Notes: generated by a model from the letters alone, not told the origin. Numbered from the stretch's first letter, positions 32,739 through 43,870 are shown. The stretch: 64,000 bases of DNA from DASXRC01 sp036506795 (GCA_036506795.1 DASXRC010000230.1:7359-71358), one strand, 5' to 3'. A program made the numbers and translations.

Positions 32739-35069
32739 GTGCGCATTGCGGTGGTGGGCGGTGGCCCCGCCGGGCTGTACTTCGCGGCGCTCGCCAAGCA
32801 GCTGGAGGCCTCCCGCGAGATCACCGTCTGGGAGCGGAACGCGCCCGACGAGACCTTCGGGTTCGGCGTCGTCTTCTCCGACGAGACGCTCGGTGGCATC
32901 GAGCATGCGGATCCGGTCATCCACGAGGCGATGGCGGCCGAGTTCGCGCGGTGGGACGACATCGACGTGCGGTACCGCGGCGAAGTGATCACCTCGGGTG
33001 GGCACGGCTTCGCCGCGATGAGCCGGGTCCGGCTGCTGCAGATCCTGCGCGAGCGCTGCGTTTCGCTGGGCGTCACGGTGCGCTTCCGTACGCCCGCACC
33101 GGACGTGGAGCGGCTGCGCCGGGAGGCCGACCTGGTGGTCGCCGCCGACGGCGTGCGCTCGGCCACCCGTGAACGGTACGCCGCGACGTTCCGCCCGGCG
33201 TACGAGAGCCGCCGTTGCCGGTACATCTGGCTCGGCACCGACAAGGTGTTCGACGCGTTCACGTTCGACGTCCGGCACACCGAATGGGGCGTCGTGCAGG
33301 TACACGCCTACCCGTATGACGCCACCGGCTCGACGCTGATCGTGGAGATGCACGACGACGTGTGGCGCCGCGCCGGGCTCACCGACGAGAACGCGATCGA
33401 ACGCTGCACGGCGTTGGTCGGCGACCTGCTGGACGGCCATCGCCTCATCGGAAACAACTCTCGCTGGATCAACTTCACCACCGTGCGCTGCGAGAGTTGG
33501 CGCCACGAGAACGTCGTGCTTCTTGGCGACGCCGCGCACACCGCGCACTTCTCCATCGGCTCGGGCACGAAGCTCGCGATGGAGGACGGGCTCGCGCTCG
33601 CGGCCTGCCTCGCCGAGCAGCCGTCGGTGGACAAGGGCCTGGCGGCGTACGAGGAGGAGCGGCGGCCCGTCGTGCTCTCGACTCAGCGGGCCGCGCAGGC
33701 GAGCCTCGAGTGGTTCGAGAACCTCGGACAGTACGCCGACCAGCCGCCGTTGCGGTTCGCGTTCAACATCCTGACCCGCTCGCGCCGAGTCACGTACGAC
33801 AACCTCCGCCTGCGTGACCCCGAGTTCGTCGCCCGGGTGGACGAGTGGTTCGCCGGCAGCGACTCGCACGGCGGCGGGACCGGCGAGCCCGGCGCACCGC
33901 CGATCTTCCAACCGTTCCGGCTGCGGGATCTGACCCTGCGTAACCGGGTGATCGTGTCACCGATGGACATGTACGTCGCCAAGGACGGCATGCCCAACGA
34001 CTTCCACCTCGTGCACCTCGGCTCGAAGGCACTCGGAGGCGCCGGTCTGGTGATGACCGAGATGGTGTGCGTCTCCCCGACCGGCCGCATCAGTCCGGGC
34101 TGCACCGGGCTGTGGACGGACGAGCAGGGCGAGGCCTGGGCGCGGATCGTGCGGTTCGTGCGAGAACATTCCAGCGCCGCGATCGGCGTGCAGCTCGGGC
34201 ATTCGGGACGGAAGGGTTCCACGAGGCTGATGTGGGAGGGCATGGATGAGCCCCTGCCGGACGGAAACTGGGAGGTGGTCGCGCCGACGCCACTGGCGTA
34301 CTCCCCGATCAACCAGGTGCCCCGCGAGCTGACCGCGTCCGACCTGGCCGAGCTGCGCGAGCAGTTCGTCGCCGCGGCCCGGCGGGCCCGAGCGGCGGGG
34401 TTCGACCTGCTCGAGCTGCACTGCGCGCACGGCTACCTGCTGTCGTCGTTCATCTCGCCGCTGACCAACCGGCGCACCGACGAGTACGGCGGCGATCTGA
34501 CCGGCCGGCTGCGCTTCCCGCTGGAGGTCTTCGACGCGATCCGCGCGGAGTGGCCGGCGGAGAAGCCGATGTCCGTGCGCATCTCGGCAACGGACTGGCA
34601 CCCGGACGGGACCGACACGGCCGACGCGGTGCGGATCGCGGCCGCGTTCGCCGAGCACGGCGCCGACGCGGTCGACGTGTCGACCGGGCAGGTGATCAAG
34701 GAAGAGCGGCCGGCGTTCGGGCGGTCCTACCAGACGCCCTACGCCGACGCGATCCGCAACGCCGTGCCGGGTCTCGCCGTGATCGCCGTCGGGGCGATCT
34801 CGTCGTACGACGATGTGAACTCGCTGGTCCTCGCCGGACGGGCGGACCTGTGTGCACTCGGGCGTACGCACCTCTACGACCCACAATGGACACTGCACGC
34901 CGCGGCCGAGCAGGGATACGCCGGTCCCGGCGCGGTCTGGCCGATGCCGTACGCCGCCGGCCGTCGGCGTCCGCAGAGCGGGCGCACCGACGGACCCAAG
35001 CCGCGGCTGGAGCTGATCCGGGACTACTCGGCCGGCGCCACGCGGCATGAACGGTGGCGTCCCACATGA
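32739..35069 (+). CDS. Fused FAD monooxygenase/old-yellow-enzyme protein (2-aminobenzoyl-CoA monooxygenase/reductase or salicylyl-CoA 5-hydroxylase type)
   Basis: 776 residues from GTG 32739. Residues 1-~375 are an aromatic hydroxylase with VVGGGPAGLYFAALA (FAD-binding) and LLGDAAHTAHFSIGSG (second FAD motif). A short Gly/Ser linker (about 370-387) follows. Residues ~388-760 are an OYE-type flavin oxidoreductase: FRLRDLTLRNRVIVSPMD, GVQLGHSGRKGS, LHCAHGYLLSSFISPLTN. Only the bifunctional family that hydroxylates then reduces the aromatic ring of 2-aminobenzoyl-CoA, and annotated salicylyl-CoA 5-hydroxylase relatives, has this fusion, to my knowledge. It acts on the CoA thioester made by the adjacent ligase. 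The start is leaderless from the -10 CATACG. Good assignment of architecture; substrate uncertain. Confidence 0.88.
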   Translation: MRIAVVGGGPAGLYFAALAKQLEASREITVWERNAPDETFGFGVVFSDETLGGIEHADPVIHEAMAAEFARWDDIDVRYRGEVITSGGHGFAAMSRVRLLQILRERCVSLGVTVRFRTPAPDVERLRREADLVVAADGVRSATRERYAATFRPAYESRRCRYIWLGTDKVFDAFTFDVRHTEWGVVQVHAYPYDATGSTLIVEMHDDVWRRAGLTDENAIERCTALVGDLLDGHRLIGNNSRWINFTTVRCESWRHENVVLLGDAAHTAHFSIGSGTKLAMEDGLALAACLAEQPSVDKGLAAYEEERRPVVLSTQRAAQASLEWFENLGQYADQPPLRFAFNILTRSRRVTYDNLRLRDPEFVARVDEWFAGSDSHGGGTGEPGAPPIFQPFRLRDLTLRNRVIVSPMDMYVAKDGMPNDFHLVHLGSKALGGAGLVMTEMVCVSPTGRISPGCTGLWTDEQGEAWARIVRFVREHSSAAIGVQLGHSGRKGSTRLMWEGMDEPLPDGNWEVVAPTPLAYSPINQVPRELTASDLAELREQFVAAARRARAAGFDLLELHCAHGYLLSSFISPLTNRRTDEYGGDLTGRLRFPLEVFDAIRAEWPAEKPMSVRISATDWHPDGTDTADAVRIAAAFAEHGADAVDVSTGQVIKEERPAFGRSYQTPYADAIRNAVPGLAVIAVGAISSYDDVNSLVLAGRADLCALGRTHLYDPQWTLHAAAEQGYAGPGAVWPMPYAAGRRRPQSGRTDGPKPRLELIRDYSAGATRHERWRPT

Positions 35070-35175
35070 TGGGCCGGGCTCGCAATGCTCGATTGATTGG
35101 CCCGTCCGGCTCTTCCGCACAACGGGGGCCACACGCTACGGTGTCGCCGCAGATTAGTGGGTGCCGGGAGGCACG

Positions 35176-35607
35176 GTGAGCGTGCAACAGGCGGCGTTTC
35201 GCGGGTTCGCCAACCCGGTGGACCCGTCTGCGTCCGAGCTCCGTGCGTGGGCGTACCACCCAGACTCGGTGCCGCTGCAGGAGATGCCGCCGGACTGGGA
35301 TCTGCTGGTCGCCGGCGACCACCTCATCTACACGCTGTTCGAGCTGGCCATGGACCGCGCGTGCCCAGCCCGCCGATTCGCGCTGCACTGTGCGTACATC
35401 TACGCGGCCGACGCTATCCGGACCAACTTCCGCGCCCATCCGAAGCGCAAGCTACGCCGCCTCGTCGAGCAGGCCGAGGAGGAAGGCGACGAGCCGATGG
35501 CGACCTGGGCGCACAACGTTCGCGCGCTGCTGGCCCGGCCGGAGCTGTTCGACTACCACGACTGGTGCGAGGGCGGGTTGGTCCGCAATCCCCGTCGGCT
35601 CTCCTGA
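35176..35607 (+). CDS. Conserved hypothetical protein, 143 residues
   Basis: From GTG 35176, with GGGAGG five bases upstream; this site decides it over the in-frame GTG at 35161. The protein starts VQQAAFRGFANPVDPSASELRAW, has a mixed alpha/beta composition with several Trp and a CAYIYAADAIRTNFRAHPKRKLR helix, and ends ELFDYHDWCEGGLVRNPR. I do not recognise a family. Its stop is 13 bp from the hspR stop (convergent), and it has no hydrophobic segment. Confidence 0.7.
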   Translation: MSVQQAAFRGFANPVDPSASELRAWAYHPDSVPLQEMPPDWDLLVAGDHLIYTLFELAMDRACPARRFALHCAYIYAADAIRTNFRAHPKRKLRRLVEQAEEEGDEPMATWAHNVRALLARPELFDYHDWCEGGLVRNPRRLS

Positions 35608-35620
35608 CGAGGTCAGCGGC

Positions 35621-36067
35621 TCACTTACTCCGGTCGCCCGAGCGGCGTGGCCGCCAGACGACGAGCGCTGTGGTGTTCCGGGCGGTCGGCACGAGGTCCC
35701 GGCGGGCGTACGCCGGCGTGCCCTCGAGCTCAGCGATCCGGTCGTACGCCTGGGCCAGCTCCGCCTCCAACGCCCGGATCCGCTTCTCCAGCTCGTCGGC
35801 GAGCCGCTCGAGCCCGATGATCCGCTTGATGCCGGCCAGGTTGACGCCGTCGTCCTGGCTGAGGCGTTGGATCTCGCGCAGCATGACCACGTCGCGGACG
35901 CTGTAACGGCGTCCCCCACCCGTCGCGCGGACGGGCGCGACGAGGCCCAGCCGGTCGTACTGCCGCAGGGTCTGCGGATGCATGCCGGCCATCCGCGCGG
36001 CCACCGAGATGATCAGAACCTTGGCGTCCGAGGCCGCCTCGACCGTGATAGTCAGCTCGTCATCCAC
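35621..36067 (-). CDS. hspR: Heat-shock repressor HspR (MerR family)
   Basis: 148 residues from GTG 36067, behind GGAGGTGATCCACC. The MerR-type helix-turn-helix reads ISVAARMAGMHPQTLRQYDRLGLV, and the following RATGGGRRYSVRDV wing and LSQDDGVNLAGIKRI are HspR signatures. The second half is a coiled coil (about residues 85-120). HspR binds the HAIR box with DnaK as co-repressor and controls the dnaK operon and clpB. It is the last gene of the dnaK-grpE-dnaJ-hspR operon (29 bp after dnaJ), giving feedback autorepression. Confidence 0.95.
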   Translation of the reverse strand: MDDELTITVEAASDAKVLIISVAARMAGMHPQTLRQYDRLGLVAPVRATGGGRRYSVRDVVMLREIQRLSQDDGVNLAGIKRIIGLERLADELEKRIRALEAELAQAYDRIAELEGTPAYARRDLVPTARNTTALVVWRPRRSGDRSK

Positions 36068-36096
36068 GGTGGATCACCTCCGTCGTCGGCTCGAGA

Positions 36097-37251
36097 TCAG
36101 CCATGGCGGCGTACCCGTGCGTCGAGCCGCTCGCGTGGCGCTCCGGGCGTCTGCTCAGCGAACGTCGCCAGCGCATCCTTGGCGGTCGAGGAGAGGTCGC
36201 GCGGGACCACGACCTCGATCGTCACCAGCAGGTCGCCGGCGCGGCCGTTGCGACGCGTGACTCCCTTCCCGCGGGCCCGCAGCGTCCGGCCGCTCGGCGT
36301 ACCAGGCGGCACGCGCAGGGTGACCGAGCCGTCCAGCGTCGGTACGCGCAGATCGGTGCCGAGCACCGCCTCCGCAAACGTGATCGGAACCGTCAGCGTC
36401 AGGTCGTCACCGCTGCGGCCGAACAGATCGTCCGGGCGCACCTTCACCAGCACGTAGAGGTCGCCGGCCGGCCCGCCCCGCTCGCCGGGCTCGCCCCGGC
36501 CGGCCAGCCGGATGCGCTGCCCGTCGGCGACACCGGTCGGGAACCGGACGGTCAGCGTCCGGGTCTTGGTCACTCCGCCGGTGCCCCGGCACTCGGGGCA
36601 CTTCTCGTCGACGATCGAGCCCACCCCCTGGCACTCGCGGCAGGGCTCGGAGAAGCTGAACGAGCCCTGGTTGCGGGTGACCAGTCCGACGCCGCCACAC
36701 ACCGGGCACGTGCGCGGCTGCGTACCGGGCTTCGCCCCGGTGCCGTGGCAGGTGTCGCAGACCCCGGGCGCCCGCAGCGTCAGCTGCCGCGTGGTGCCCT
36801 GAACCGCGTCCGCGAAGTCCAACGTCATCTCCGCCTCGACATCCCGACCACGCGCCGGCCCGCGGGCGCGGGTGGCACCGCCGGAGAAGATCGAGCTGAA
36901 CAGGTCCGAGAACCCGGCCCCGCCGAACCGGCGGTCGCCGCCGCCGGAGAAGCCGCCGAACAGGTCCCCGGGGTCGAACCCCCCGCCCCGGGCGCTGCGC
37001 CGGAACGCACCCGAGCCGAAGAGCGAGCGCATCTCGTCGTACTCCTTGCGCTTGCGTTCGTCGGCAAGCACGTCGTACGCCTCGGAAACGTCCTTGAACC
37101 GCGACTCCGCCTCGGGGTTGTTCGGGTTCCGGTCGGGGTGCAGCTGTCGGGCGAGCTTTCGGTACGCCTTCTTGATCTCGTCGGTGGAGGCGGACTTGTC
37201 GACGCCGAGCAACGAGTAGAAGTCCTTCTCCAGCCAGTCCTTCGAGCTCAC
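36097..37251 (-). CDS. dnaJ: DnaJ co-chaperone (Hsp40)
   Basis: 384 residues from GTG 37251 (GGAGGTGG site upstream). The J-domain (residues ~10-75) has HPD within RQLHPDRNP, followed by a Gly/Phe-rich region (GGGFDPGDLFGGFSGG). Four zinc-finger repeats follow: CDTCHGTG, CPVCGGVG, CRECQGVG and CPECRGTG, all four complete. The C-terminal substrate-binding domains complete a type I DnaJ. It stimulates DnaK ATPase and delivers substrates. It lies 22 bp downstream of grpE. Confidence 0.97.
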   Translation of the reverse strand: MSSKDWLEKDFYSLLGVDKSASTDEIKKAYRKLARQLHPDRNPNNPEAESRFKDVSEAYDVLADERKRKEYDEMRSLFGSGAFRRSARGGGFDPGDLFGGFSGGGDRRFGGAGFSDLFSSIFSGGATRARGPARGRDVEAEMTLDFADAVQGTTRQLTLRAPGVCDTCHGTGAKPGTQPRTCPVCGGVGLVTRNQGSFSFSEPCRECQGVGSIVDEKCPECRGTGGVTKTRTLTVRFPTGVADGQRIRLAGRGEPGERGGPAGDLYVLVKVRPDDLFGRSGDDLTLTVPITFAEAVLGTDLRVPTLDGSVTLRVPPGTPSGRTLRARGKGVTRRNGRAGDLLVTIEVVVPRDLSSTAKDALATFAEQTPGAPRERLDARVRRHG

Positions 37252-37273
37252 GGGTCCACCTCCTCCCGATGTG

Positions 37274-38124
37274 TTACTCCTCGGGGTCGGCCACGGCGAC
37301 CAGTGCGGGTCGCAGCAGTCGGTCCCCCAGCAGGTAACCGCGACGCATCACTTCGATGCAGGTTCGCTCCGTCACATCGGGGGACTTCAGGTGGGCGACG
37401 GCCTCGTGCCGCGTTGGGTCGAACCGGTCGCCCTTCTCGCCGAACGCCGTCAGCCCGAACTTGGCCAGCGTGCCGGTCAGCTGCTCCGCCACCGTGCCGA
37501 ATGGCCCGATAAGGTCGCCGTGCTCGCGCGCGCGATCCAGGTCGTCGAGCACCGGAAGCAGCGCACCGAGCACCTGCCCGATCGTCTGCTCCGCGGCGAG
37601 CCCGCGATCCCGGTCGACCCGCTTGCGGTAGTTCGCGTACTCCGCGGACACCCGCTGCAGGTCGCGCGTGCGCTCCTCGAGCTCGGTGCGCAGCGCCTCG
37701 AGCTCCGCGCCCAGCCCCACCGTGCCGTGGGTGGGTAGCGCGTCGGCCGGCTCGGCGGCAGCCTCGTCGGCCGGCGCGGCCACGCTGTCGTCCGGCTTCT
37801 CGGAGGCCGCCCCGGCGTCGGCTCCCCCGGCGCCGCCGTCCGCGCCGGCCTTCGCCGGCTCGGGGACCTCGGTGTCCGAGGTGGACTCGGATGCCGCCGC
37901 GTCGCGGGCGTCCGGACCGGCTCCGGACGCCGCATCCGCGGCCCTGATCGTCGCCTCGGCACCGGCCTCCGCGGGCCTCGCCTTGCCGCCCGACTGATCG
38001 ATCTTCCGCTTGTCCCGGATGACGACGCGCTCGGCCGGTGGGTCGCCCGACGGCTTCCCGCCCGAGGCGGCCGCACCGGCCGCTGGCCCGGGCGAAGCCG
38101 GGCCAGCGGCGCGTGGCTTTTCGG

Positions 38125-38128
<4 letters not shown>
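37274..38128 (-). CDS. grpE: GrpE nucleotide exchange factor with long N-terminal extension
   Basis: 284 residues; GTG 38128 overlaps the dnaK stop by four bases (GTGA). GrpE promotes ADP release from DnaK. The family core starts near residue 135 (LGAELEALRTELEERTRDLQR, a coiled coil) and ends with KGDRFDPTRHEAVAHL and RGYLLGDRLLRPALVAV. About 130 residues before it are Ala/Glu/Asp/Pro-rich and low in complexity, longer than the usual 30-60 in this family. Confidence 0.95.
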
Positions 38129-39993
<1,865 letters not shown>

Positions 39994-40043
39994 GTTCGTC
40001 TTCCTCCAGATGACGGGCGTCGCCCGCCGGGCGGGCGGCCCAA

Positions 40044-40064
40044 GTTGAGTGGACCAGGCTCAAT
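40044..40064. promoter_or_regulatory. HAIR (HspR-binding) box 1 upstream of dnaK
   Basis: GTTGAGT, seven bases, GCTCAAT. The arms differ from the consensus CTTGAGT-N7-ACTCAAG at three positions, which is usual for real sites. It lies 51 bp upstream of the dnaK ATG. Confidence 0.75.
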
Positions 40065-40096
40065 ACTGCCACGGCGCGTCCCAGCGTCAAGGCGAG

Positions 40097-40117
40097 GTTG
40101 AGTCTTTCACACGCAAC
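40097..40117. promoter_or_regulatory. Candidate HAIR box 2 upstream of dnaK
   Basis: GTTGAGT, seven bases, ACGCAAC. The left arm has one mismatch and the right arm two. It is centred 53 bp from box 1, about five helical turns, suggesting cooperative HspR binding on the same face. It could also influence the divergent GTPase gene at 40225. Confidence 0.5.
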
Positions 40118-40211
40118 TTACTCGACGCGGTGCGCCCGGGTCGCGTGTGCCGATTCAAGGATCGACGGGTAAGACGCACTCGCGGCCCCTCCGCTGGTGC
40201 GCGACAGCACA

Positions 40212-40217
40212 TAGGCT
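40212..40217 (+). promoter_or_regulatory. Candidate -10 box (TAGGCT), leaderless
   Basis: TAGGCT ends seven bases before GTG 40225, the same spacing as at 28080 and 45051. Confidence 0.5.
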
Positions 40218-40224
40218 CGGGAAC

Positions 40225-42174
40225 GTGACGACGCACGGTGATCCGCTCGCCGCGCGCCCGGCCACGGCCGCTGCCTCCGTCGACCCACCGGCGTCCGATC
40301 CCACGGCAACGGAGGAGCCCGCGGCGCCGGTCGCCGCGCGGCCCGGGCCCGGTGCCGACGCCGAGAGCCGGCCCGGCCCAGACTCCAGGGGGGACGAACG
40401 CGCCGACCACGAAGGTACCGGCAGCGAGCGTACCGGCGGCGAGGAACTCGGCCCCGCGCTGACCCGCCTGCGCGCGGCGATCGCCGGCACGGCGTACCCC
40501 CTGATCCTGGCCTCGGCCGACGAGGCGCGGCGGGTCGGTGCGGCGCTGGTGGCGCAGCTGGACGACTACCTGCTGCCGCGGCTGGCCCGGCTGGACGCGC
40601 CGCTGCTGGTGGTCGTCGGCGGCTCCACCGGCGCGGGCAAGTCGACATTGGTCAATAGCCTCGTCCGGTCCCCGGTCAGCGCCGCCGGCGTACTCCGGCC
40701 CACCACCCGGGCGCCCGTGCTGGTGTGCAACCCCGCGGACACCGCGTGGTTTCGGCAGGGCGACCTGCTGCCCGGGCTGGTCCGCACCGCGCGGCCGAGT
40801 ATCGACCCGCACACGCTGCAGCTGGTCGCCGCGCCCGCCCTCACCCCCGGGCTCGCCTTCCTCGACGCGCCCGACATCGACTCCGTCGTCGACGCCAACC
40901 GCGCGCTCGCCGCGCAGCTGTTGGCCGCGGCGGATCTCTGGCTGTTCGTCACGACGGCCGCACGATACGCCGACGCGGTGCCATGGGAGCTCCTGCGCAC
41001 CGCTCGGCTGCGCGGCACCGTCACTGCGCTCGTGCTCGACCGGGTGCCGCGCGAGGCGACCGACGAGGTCACCGCCCACCTCGCCGAGATGCTGCGCGAC
41101 CACGGCCTGGAGCAGGCGCCACTGTTCGTGCTGCCGGAGACCCGGGTGGACGGTCAGGGGCTGCTGCCGGAGGCCGTGACCGCGCCGCTGCGCGACTGGT
41201 TCGGTCGGCTCGCCGCCGACGCCACCGTACGGTCGGCGGTCGTCCGGCGGACGCTCGACGGCGCACTCGCGGCCCTCGCGCCGGCTGTCGACGGACTCGC
41301 TGCCGCAGCGGACGACCAAGTGGCCGCGGCGACCGCGCTGAGAGATCGGGTCCGTGCCGCGTACCGCGCGGCGCACGGGGTGGTCGAGCACGGGGTCCGG
41401 GACGGCACGCTCCTGCGCGGCGAGGTGCTCGCGCGTTGGCAGGAGTTCGTCGGCACCGGTGAGCTACTACGCGCCCTGGAGGCGCGCATCGGCAGGCTGC
41501 GGGACCGGTTCGCGGCGGCGATCAGCGGCCGTCCCGCACCCGGGCGGCAGCTGCAGTCTGCGCTGGAGTCCAACCTGGTTGCCCTCGTCCGCGGTGCGGC
41601 GGCCGACGCGGCGGAGCAGGCCTACACGGGCTGGCAGGCCCACCCGGCCGGGGCCGCCCTGCTGGAGCCAGCGCTCGCGCGGCCGGCGGAGGACATCGCC
41701 GAGCGCGCCGAGCGGCTCGTCCGCGACTGGCAGCGACACGTGCTGGACCTGGTCCGGGTGGAGGGCGGGCAGAAGCGCGCAACCGCGCGCGGCGCAGCGT
41801 ACGCGATCAACGCGACCGGCCTGCTCGTCATGGTCGGCGTCTTCGCGTCGACCGCCTTCATCCCCACCGGCGCCGAGGTGGCCGCGGCGGCCGGCACGAC
41901 CGTCGCGGCGCAGAAGGTCCTTGAGGCGATCTTCGGGGACCAGGCCATCCGGATGCTCGCCGCGAAGGCGCGCACCGACCTGCTGGCCCGGGTCCAGGAG
42001 CTGCTCGACACGGAGGCCGCGCGCTTCCTCGGTCGGATCGACGCGGTAGGCGTCGACGACGCGCCGGGCGAGGAGCTGCGGGTGGCCGGCCGCAAGGTCG
42101 AGCGCGCCCGCACCGCGGCAGAGCTCACCGCCGGCGCCGCGGGCCGGCTCGTCCTGCCGAGGATGGGACGATGA
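40225..42174 (+). CDS. Dynamin-like/large GTPase, first of a tandem pair
   Basis: 649 residues from GTG 40225. After a Pro/Ala-rich first ~90 residues, the P-loop GGSTGAGKST starts near residue 132. The G3 region reads FLDAPDIDSV. The guanine-specificity motif NKxD is replaced by LVLDRVPREA, so nucleotide choice may be changed. A hydrophobic pair of helices (GLLVMVGVFASTAFIP, near 530) can sit in membrane, and helical bundles flank the G domain. Such twin GTPases are found in actinobacteria in septation and membrane-remodelling roles; here the function is inferred. The second GTPase gene starts 22 bp later. Confidence 0.75.
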   Translation: MTTHGDPLAARPATAAASVDPPASDPTATEEPAAPVAARPGPGADAESRPGPDSRGDERADHEGTGSERTGGEELGPALTRLRAAIAGTAYPLILASADEARRVGAALVAQLDDYLLPRLARLDAPLLVVVGGSTGAGKSTLVNSLVRSPVSAAGVLRPTTRAPVLVCNPADTAWFRQGDLLPGLVRTARPSIDPHTLQLVAAPALTPGLAFLDAPDIDSVVDANRALAAQLLAAADLWLFVTTAARYADAVPWELLRTARLRGTVTALVLDRVPREATDEVTAHLAEMLRDHGLEQAPLFVLPETRVDGQGLLPEAVTAPLRDWFGRLAADATVRSAVVRRTLDGALAALAPAVDGLAAAADDQVAAATALRDRVRAAYRAAHGVVEHGVRDGTLLRGEVLARWQEFVGTGELLRALEARIGRLRDRFAAAISGRPAPGRQLQSALESNLVALVRGAAADAAEQAYTGWQAHPAGAALLEPALARPAEDIAERAERLVRDWQRHVLDLVRVEGGQKRATARGAAYAINATGLLVMVGVFASTAFIPTGAEVAAAAGTTVAAQKVLEAIFGDQAIRMLAAKARTDLLARVQELLDTEAARFLGRIDAVGVDDAPGEELRVAGRKVERARTAAELTAGAAGRLVLPRMGR

Positions 42175-42196
42175 CCACAAACCGCGAGGGTCCGGC

Positions 42197-43870
42197 GTGA
42201 CCGGCGTCGCCGGGCGGGTCCGCGGTGCGCTGCGCGGCGATCGCCGGATCGATCCCGAAGCGTTGGTACGCCGAGTCGACGCCCTGGGCCGGTTCCTCAC
42301 CGCCGCCGACGGGCACCTGCCCCCGGATCGGCTGGTCGCCGCGCACACGGTCGTCGAGCGCGCCGGAACGCGGCTGGCTCTGTCCCGGGAACACACGGTC
42401 GTCGCCCTGGCCGGCTCGACCGGCAGCGGCAAGTCGAGCCTCTTCAACGCCCTCGCCCGGCTCGACCTCTCCCCCGTCGGCGTACGCCGACCGACCACCG
42501 GCGTCACGCACGCCTGCGTGTGGGGCACACCCGAGGGCGCCACGAAGCTGCTCGACTGGATCGGCGTACTCCCCCGCCATCGGTTCGCGCGCGAGAGCGC
42601 GTTGGACGCGGACGACGAGGCTCCCCTGCGCGGCCTCGTGCTGCTTGACCTGCCGGACTTCGACTCGGTCGAGCGGTCGCACCGGCTGGAGGTGGATCGG
42701 CTGCTCGGGCTCGTCGACCTCGTCGTCTGGGTCGTTGACCCGCAGAAGTACGCGGACAAGGTGGTCCACCGCGGCTACCTGGGTGAGTTCCACCGGCACC
42801 GCGACGTGACGCTCGTGGTGCTCAACAAGGCCGACCTGTTGACGCCGACCGACGTCAACAACCTGCTGACCGACCTGCGCCGGTTGCTCGACGACGACGA
42901 ACTGACCGGCGTGCCCACCATCGCCACCTCCGCGATCGACCCCGATGGACTCGCCGAGCTGCGTGCCCTGCTGGAACGCGCGGTCGCCGGCCGGCAGGCC
43001 GCGCTGCGCCGGCTCAACGGCGACGTCGACGTGGTCACCGAGGATCTGCAGACCGTGGTCGGCCCTTCGGTCGCGGAGGACGCCGTCGACCGCGACACGA
43101 TCCGACGGCTCGGCGACGCGCTGGCGTCCTCGGCCGGCGTACCGGCGGTGACCGAGGCGACGGAACGGGCGTACCGGCACCGGGCCGGCGCCGCCATGGG
43201 CTGGCCGGTCGTACGGTGGCTGCGGCGGCTGCGGCCGGACCCGCTGCACCGGCTGCACCTGCCCGCCTCGACCAACCCGGAGGCTCCGGTCGCGGTGACC
43301 TCGGTGCCGGACCCGGACGCGGCGCAGCGCGCCGCGGTCGGCCTGGCCATCCGGCGGGTCGGGGAGACGGCCAGCGCTCCGCTGCCGACGCCGTGGCCCG
43401 CCGCCGTCGCCGAGGCGGCCCGATCCAAGCTGGCCGACCTGCCCGATGCGCTCGACCGCGCGGTGGCTGGTACCGACATCGGGCTCAACCGCACGCCGAT
43501 CTGGTGGCGAGTGGTCGGCGCCCTGCAGTGGTTGGCCACTCTGGGTGCCATTGTGGGCCTCGGCTGGCTGGTCGTCGGCTACGTCGTGCGGGCGCTCGGA
43601 CTTCCGCGCCTGGAGCATCCGATGGTCGGCGAGGTGCCCGTCCCCACGGTGCTGCTCCTCGGCGGCCTGCTGCTGGGCGCGCTGATCGCGCTGCTGATCC
43701 GGCCGGTCGTGAAGTGGGCGGCCCGCCGCGCCCGGGCCCGGGCGGAGACGCGGTTGCGGGCCGCGGTGACCGACGTCGCCCGCGAGTACGTCGTGGCGCC
43801 CGTCCGTGTGGTGCTGCACGCATACGCCGAGGCGCGGGAGGCGCTCGCGGTCGCCCGGGCCGACCAGTGA
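42197..43870 (+). CDS. Dynamin-like/YfjP-type GTPase, second of a tandem pair
   Basis: 557 residues from GTG 42197. The G domain is complete: AGSTGSGKSS (P-loop, near 73-80), LDLPDFDSV as G3 and VVLNKADLL as the NKxD motif (near 211). Two hydrophobic stretches near 435-465 and 482-505 are membrane helices, and the final ~45 residues are a basic helical tail. The pair with the previous GTPase (one with, one without NKxD) suggests a heteromeric machine, as in bacterial dynamin pairs. The gene ends inside a 17-bp tandem repeat. Confidence 0.8.
   Translation: MTGVAGRVRGALRGDRRIDPEALVRRVDALGRFLTAADGHLPPDRLVAAHTVVERAGTRLALSREHTVVALAGSTGSGKSSLFNALARLDLSPVGVRRPTTGVTHACVWGTPEGATKLLDWIGVLPRHRFARESALDADDEAPLRGLVLLDLPDFDSVERSHRLEVDRLLGLVDLVVWVVDPQKYADKVVHRGYLGEFHRHRDVTLVVLNKADLLTPTDVNNLLTDLRRLLDDDELTGVPTIATSAIDPDGLAELRALLERAVAGRQAALRRLNGDVDVVTEDLQTVVGPSVAEDAVDRDTIRRLGDALASSAGVPAVTEATERAYRHRAGAAMGWPVVRWLRRLRPDPLHRLHLPASTNPEAPVAVTSVPDPDAAQRAAVGLAIRRVGETASAPLPTPWPAAVAEAARSKLADLPDALDRAVAGTDIGLNRTPIWWRVVGALQWLATLGAIVGLGWLVVGYVVRALGLPRLEHPMVGEVPVPTVLLLGGLLLGALIALLIRPVVKWAARRARARAETRLRAAVTDVAREYVVAPVRVVLHAYAEAREALAVARADQ

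Noticed and set aside
42125..43819. 564-codon minus frame opposite the second GTPase
   Set aside because: Low-complexity shadow with no motif; the GTPase has P-loop and NKxD.
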